A stretch of DNA of 64,000 bases from positions 1 to 64,000 of the forward strand of contig PHDB01000013.1 in assembly GCA_002842495.1 (NCBI GenBank), read 5' to 3'. The notes beneath the pieces are model-generated. The model saw only the letters and a list, made by a program, of their open reading frames with translations, did no database searches and was not told the origin of the DNA. Of the stretch, positions 61,264 to 64,000 are shown in pieces (position 1 is the stretch's first letter; each line of letters starts with the position of its first letter). This DNA comes from Bacteroidetes bacterium HGW-Bacteroidetes-6 (lineage in GTDB: Bacteria > Bacteroidota > Bacteroidia > Bacteroidales > DTU049). The translations under genes and the position numbers were made by a program.

Positions 61264-61896
61264 ATGAAAAAACTCATCATCCCGTTTATTGCATTGTTGG
61301 TTTTTTGCACTCAATTAGAGGCACAAGAATCAAGCGCCCCAAAAACAAAAGAATATTGTTTTACGCTGCCTGTGCCCACCGATTTGAGTAATATTCAATT
61401 AGGGTTTGACTACAAAGTGCAGCTAAAAAACCAGACTTTCCTCAAACTTTCTGCATTTTCGCTTTCTTTTACCGATCAGGTAAATGACCCTGGCAGTTCT
61501 ACCGGGTTTCGATCTGAGTATTTATCATATTCTGGCGGTATTGGTTGTGGGCTGGAATTCAGAAAAAATATAACTGATAAATTCACCTTTTTTCATGGGC
61601 CGAACATTGGATTCTCATATGACTACACTGCCTACACAAACGATGATCCAAGCGTGGTTCTAAATCTTAGGAAAAATTCTTTACAAAGCATACATTATTC
61701 GGTTTCTTACACGCTGGGCTTTATGTATTCGATAAGCTCTCACATTTTAGTTTTGGCTCAAATGAATCCGGGAATATTTTTGGCGACTACCGAAAATAAA
61801 TTCGATTTGATTCCGGTACAAAATTACAATTCGATAATTGCCGGGTTAAATATATCGGATAACATTGGCGGAATTTCACTGGTTTATCGCAGATGA
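61264..61896 (+). CDS. putative outer-membrane beta-barrel protein
   Basis: 210 residues with signal peptide (KKLIIPFIALLVFCTQLEAQ). The mature part has alternating beta strands with aromatic ends (FDYKVQLKNQTFLKLSAF, GGIGCGLEFRKNI, YSVSYTLGFMYSISS, GISLVYRR), ending in an aromatic/basic strand as in small barrel proteins. No named family. It follows ruvB by 57 bases. Confidence 0.6.
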   Translation: MKKLIIPFIALLVFCTQLEAQESSAPKTKEYCFTLPVPTDLSNIQLGFDYKVQLKNQTFLKLSAFSLSFTDQVNDPGSSTGFRSEYLSYSGGIGCGLEFRKNITDKFTFFHGPNIGFSYDYTAYTNDDPSVVLNLRKNSLQSIHYSVSYTLGFMYSISSHILVLAQMNPGIFLATTENKFDLIPVQNYNSIIAGLNISDNIGGISLVYRR

Positions 61897-61943
61897 CAAA
61901 AAGGATAAACACTACTTTGCTCGCTATGTTAAGTGCAATAAAA

Positions 61944-61965
61944 AAAGCCCTGATTTCAGGGCTTT
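61944..61965. terminator. bidirectional terminator
   Basis: Arms AAAGCCCTGA and TCAGGGCTTT around two T bases, with an A tract on the left. It lies between the convergent barrel-protein and lipoprotein genes and fits both. Confidence 0.85.
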
Positions 61966-61988
61966 CCAAAACATAATGGTGTTTTGAA

Positions 61989-62618
61989 TTACTTTGTCAT
62001 GGTTTCCATGATTTGTTTGAGAATTTCCTCAGCTTTTTCCATCGAAGCCGTGTTGTCGTAAACACTAACCATGATTGAAAAATACATATCGCCTAATACG
62101 TAGCTGGCAAACAGTTGATTGTAATTTTTCTGTCCACCCATCTGATCCGATTTACCTTTGACAGTATAGTAATAAATTACTTCTTCTCCATTTTTCCATT
62201 CTTTGAAATCAGAGCAAGTAACGCCTTCTTTCTCGACCATTCTACGCTGTGCTTTTTCGAAATCGGCCAACGAGGCAACAACAACATCGTCCTTGTTCCC
62301 AAGTTTTTTTACATTTCCTACATTGATATTGATTTTGTCGGCACCTTTTTCTTTAGCATCTTTAATACTGAAGCCATAATAAAACCATTTGTCGGTTGTA
62401 TCCGATGATGCATTTGAAGAACTAAGCTCAAGGCCTTCAATTTTAAGGTTTTTAACCAGTGCGTTAAAATAATTGAAATCTTTGACAGGCGCTTTTTCTT
62501 CAACAACAGTTGAATCGGTTTTACCTTCGTCTTTTTTGTCTTCTTTTTTGCTTCCACCACAGGAAACGAGAAATGCCACCGAAACGATAGCCGACATCAA
62601 AATAATTGTTTTTTTCAT
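61989..62618 (-). CDS. hypothetical lipoprotein
   Basis: About 209 residues. The ATG at 62618 gives a clean lipoprotein signal (KKTIILMSAIVSVAFLVSC, C20), followed by a charged GGSKKEDKKDEGKTDS linker that suits surface exposure. An upstream start at 62669 is less likely. The folded part (~60-209) contains NYFNALVKNLKIEGLEL and YFSIMVSVYDNTASMEKAEEIL. I recognise no family. It is downstream of, and on the same strand as, the T9SS gene, but 100 bases away. Confidence 0.65.
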   Translation of the reverse strand: MKKTIILMSAIVSVAFLVSCGGSKKEDKKDEGKTDSTVVEEKAPVKDFNYFNALVKNLKIEGLELSSSNASSDTTDKWFYYGFSIKDAKEKGADKININVGNVKKLGNKDDVVVASLADFEKAQRRMVEKEGVTCSDFKEWKNGEEVIYYYTVKGKSDQMGGQKNYNQLFASYVLGDMYFSIMVSVYDNTASMEKAEEILKQIMETMTK

Positions 62619-62719
62619 AGGTCTTGGTTTTTGGTTTTTAACGAACTCGCAAAAATAGATATTTTTCAACGCAAAACGAGGTTTTTGGAAATTTAATAAT
62701 TACGTTTTCAGATACTCGC

Positions 62720-63781
62720 TTATTCTTTTATCAGTTTGCCAGTTGTCCGAATATTGCCATTCTCAAGAATAATTTGGTAGAAGCCTGCAGGCAAATCAGA
62801 AACATCAATTTGCTGCATGGTGGTAATTTGATCAATAACCAAACGACCAAAAGCATCGAAAATCTGAACCTGTGCAGGAAATAAATTTTCAGGCACATTC
62901 AAATTGCAATAATCGGTGGCCGGATTGGGGAAAATATGTATCTGCGACAACGAAGCTTCTTCGACTCCAAGCGATCGGGCACTATCGAGGTAAGTTATTG
63001 TAACCCCAGCACCCATGCCCGAGCGTTCGATTACCGAAATTACCGGAACTGAAAACCCATTGGAAAACCACTTGTATTCGGTTTCGACCCTGTCAACAGG
63101 AAAACCAATTCCCATGGCTTCGTAATACAATGTGTCGTGAATCTGGATAGTACTCACAACCCGTAGGGCATCGAAACTCCCAAAAGGAGTAATGACTGTT
63201 CCATATCCATCGATATCGTTGTAGCGAATCCGATCTTCGCCATAATAACCAAGAGTTGGTATATTGGCACTAAATGCCGAGTTTGAGGTGTCCATATCGC
63301 CAAAATTAGCGGGAAGACTCAGTATTCGATCGGTAGGAGTCCATTGTATTGGTATTGGGGCTGAATTAATTGTAGCTCCCATTCCAACCTGAATAAATTC
63401 TGCGGATGTTAGTTTGTAGAAATTGTAAACATCGGTAAATGTTATTGTAGGCATGGGGCTTTGGTAATCCTGACCAGCACAAACGGTGGCTTTGTGGTCG
63501 GGATCGAGCGGATTGTTGAAAGACGCAATGTAAGTAACCGGTATATTCGACGATATGGTTGTTTCAAACAAAATTGTATCCTGTCGGTTGGGAGTAAGTG
63601 TGGAGAAATCCCAGATTTGAGCGGCCCCACCCGATGTGTAATCGAGTGAACCCATATCAACAGCATTGCTGACAATATATGACTGCGCCGGCACAGGCAG
63701 GTCGGACTGCGTGATGGTAATTTGTGCAAAAAGAGACATTGTAAACAACAATGCAAAACTACTAATCAAAAACTTTTTCAT
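62720..63781 (-). CDS. T9SS type A sorting-domain protein
   Basis: 353 residues with signal peptide (KKFLISSFALLFTMSLFAQ). The ~250-residue mature part has beta-rich segments (GGAAQIWDFSTLTPNRQDTI, FGDMDTSNSAFSANIPTLGYYGEDRIRYNDIDGYG) seen in Bacteroidota secreted proteins of unknown function. The C-terminal domain has IHIFPNPATDYCNLNVPE, IFDAFGRLVI and LPAGFYQIIL, ending TGKLIKE. A minus-strand -7 box TAGGTTTG lies at 63809-63802. Confidence 0.88.
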   Translation of the reverse strand: MKKFLISSFALLFTMSLFAQITITQSDLPVPAQSYIVSNAVDMGSLDYTSGGAAQIWDFSTLTPNRQDTILFETTISSNIPVTYIASFNNPLDPDHKATVCAGQDYQSPMPTITFTDVYNFYKLTSAEFIQVGMGATINSAPIPIQWTPTDRILSLPANFGDMDTSNSAFSANIPTLGYYGEDRIRYNDIDGYGTVITPFGSFDALRVVSTIQIHDTLYYEAMGIGFPVDRVETEYKWFSNGFSVPVISVIERSGMGAGVTITYLDSARSLGVEEASLSQIHIFPNPATDYCNLNVPENLFPAQVQIFDAFGRLVIDQITTMQQIDVSDLPAGFYQIILENGNIRTTGKLIKE

Positions 63782-64000
63782 AACTTAGTATATTCAATAT
63801 ACAAACCTACGGTTTTTTCTTAATATGTGTTGTTTTTCTTGAAAATGACTATCTCTTGGCCAAACCGAATTCAAGCTGGAAGTGTCTCGGAAAATACAGT
63901 ATGACAAAAACGAGCAAATTCGATTAAAAACAAAGAAGCGTAAAGTTCTGCCAGTATGAATTGAAATTAATCAAAAATGCGGACAGGTTTTACACTTTTT
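63782..64000. other. upstream region at the right edge
   Basis: About 220 bases, AT-rich. It contains the TAGGTTTG box for the last gene and a palindromic TATATTGAATATA immediately downstream of it (63787-63799). No complete gene is seen before the window ends. Confidence 0.4.

Overview
The window is a chromosomal stretch from a member of the Bacteroidota, probably a Bacteroidales-like lineage. Three proteins end in Por-type (T9SS type A) sorting domains. Many genes are preceded by the phylum's TAnnTTTG -7 box, there are several lipoproteins and PepSY-like periplasmic proteins, and the housekeeping genes (alaS, gltX, purA, rel/spoT, ruvB) look bacteroidal. Citrate lyase genes and an ETF/acyl-CoA dehydrogenase operon suggest organic-acid or fermentative metabolism, but that is inference. 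I found no rRNA, tRNA, CRISPR array, intact insertion sequence or prophage.

Layout. 1-3.3 kb: the 3' end of a T9SS cargo gene, then alaS on the minus strand. 3.6-11.4 kb: a tightly packed plus-strand nucleotide-sugar operon. It holds wbpE-, wbpD-, wbpB- and wbpA-like genes for UDP-2,3-diacetamido-glucuronate, galE, rfbB, a second C4-epimerase-like SDR and a PHP-type tyrosine phosphatase. 11.4-14.5 kb: a looser zone with a hypothetical secreted protein, a frameshifted RhuM remnant, a TPR protein and several intergenic repeats. 14.5-25.7 kb: a YfcC-like carboxylate transporter, an RND/MMPL exporter, rfbA, another SDR, a polyprenyl diphosphate synthase, gltX, a GH3-family protein, a LysE exporter and a small lipoprotein with exact 15-residue YGxP repeats. 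25.7-36.8 kb: a long minus-strand block with RNase H, an RNA methyltransferase, a DUF6252-like lipoprotein, SSB, a VanW protein, an OstA/LptA-like protein, a PepSY-like protein, purA, a Fur-family regulator and rel/spoT.

37.0-45.1 kb: one giant gene (2701 codons) for a T9SS-exported modular surface protein with an internal tandem duplication of about 550 residues. 45.2-48.0 kb: citrate lyase as a citD-citE fusion plus citF. 48.3-50.5 kb: a DPP-IV-like peptidase. 50.7-54.6 kb: two adjacent secreted fibre-like paralogues sharing the N-terminal module and leader elements (a TTGGGG-loop hairpin and a box near the start codon) but with unrelated C-termini. 54.6-64.0 kb: a rhodanese-fold protein without the catalytic cysteine, an etfB-etfA-acyl-CoA dehydrogenase operon, a small membrane-protein ORF broken by a stop codon, a lipoprotein, ruvB, a putative barrel protein, a lipoprotein and a last T9SS cargo gene.

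The best candidates for something undescribed are the YGxP-repeat lipoprotein, the paired fibre genes with their shared leader, the duplicated giant adhesin-like protein and the broken small membrane protein. No complete new multi-gene system is evident.
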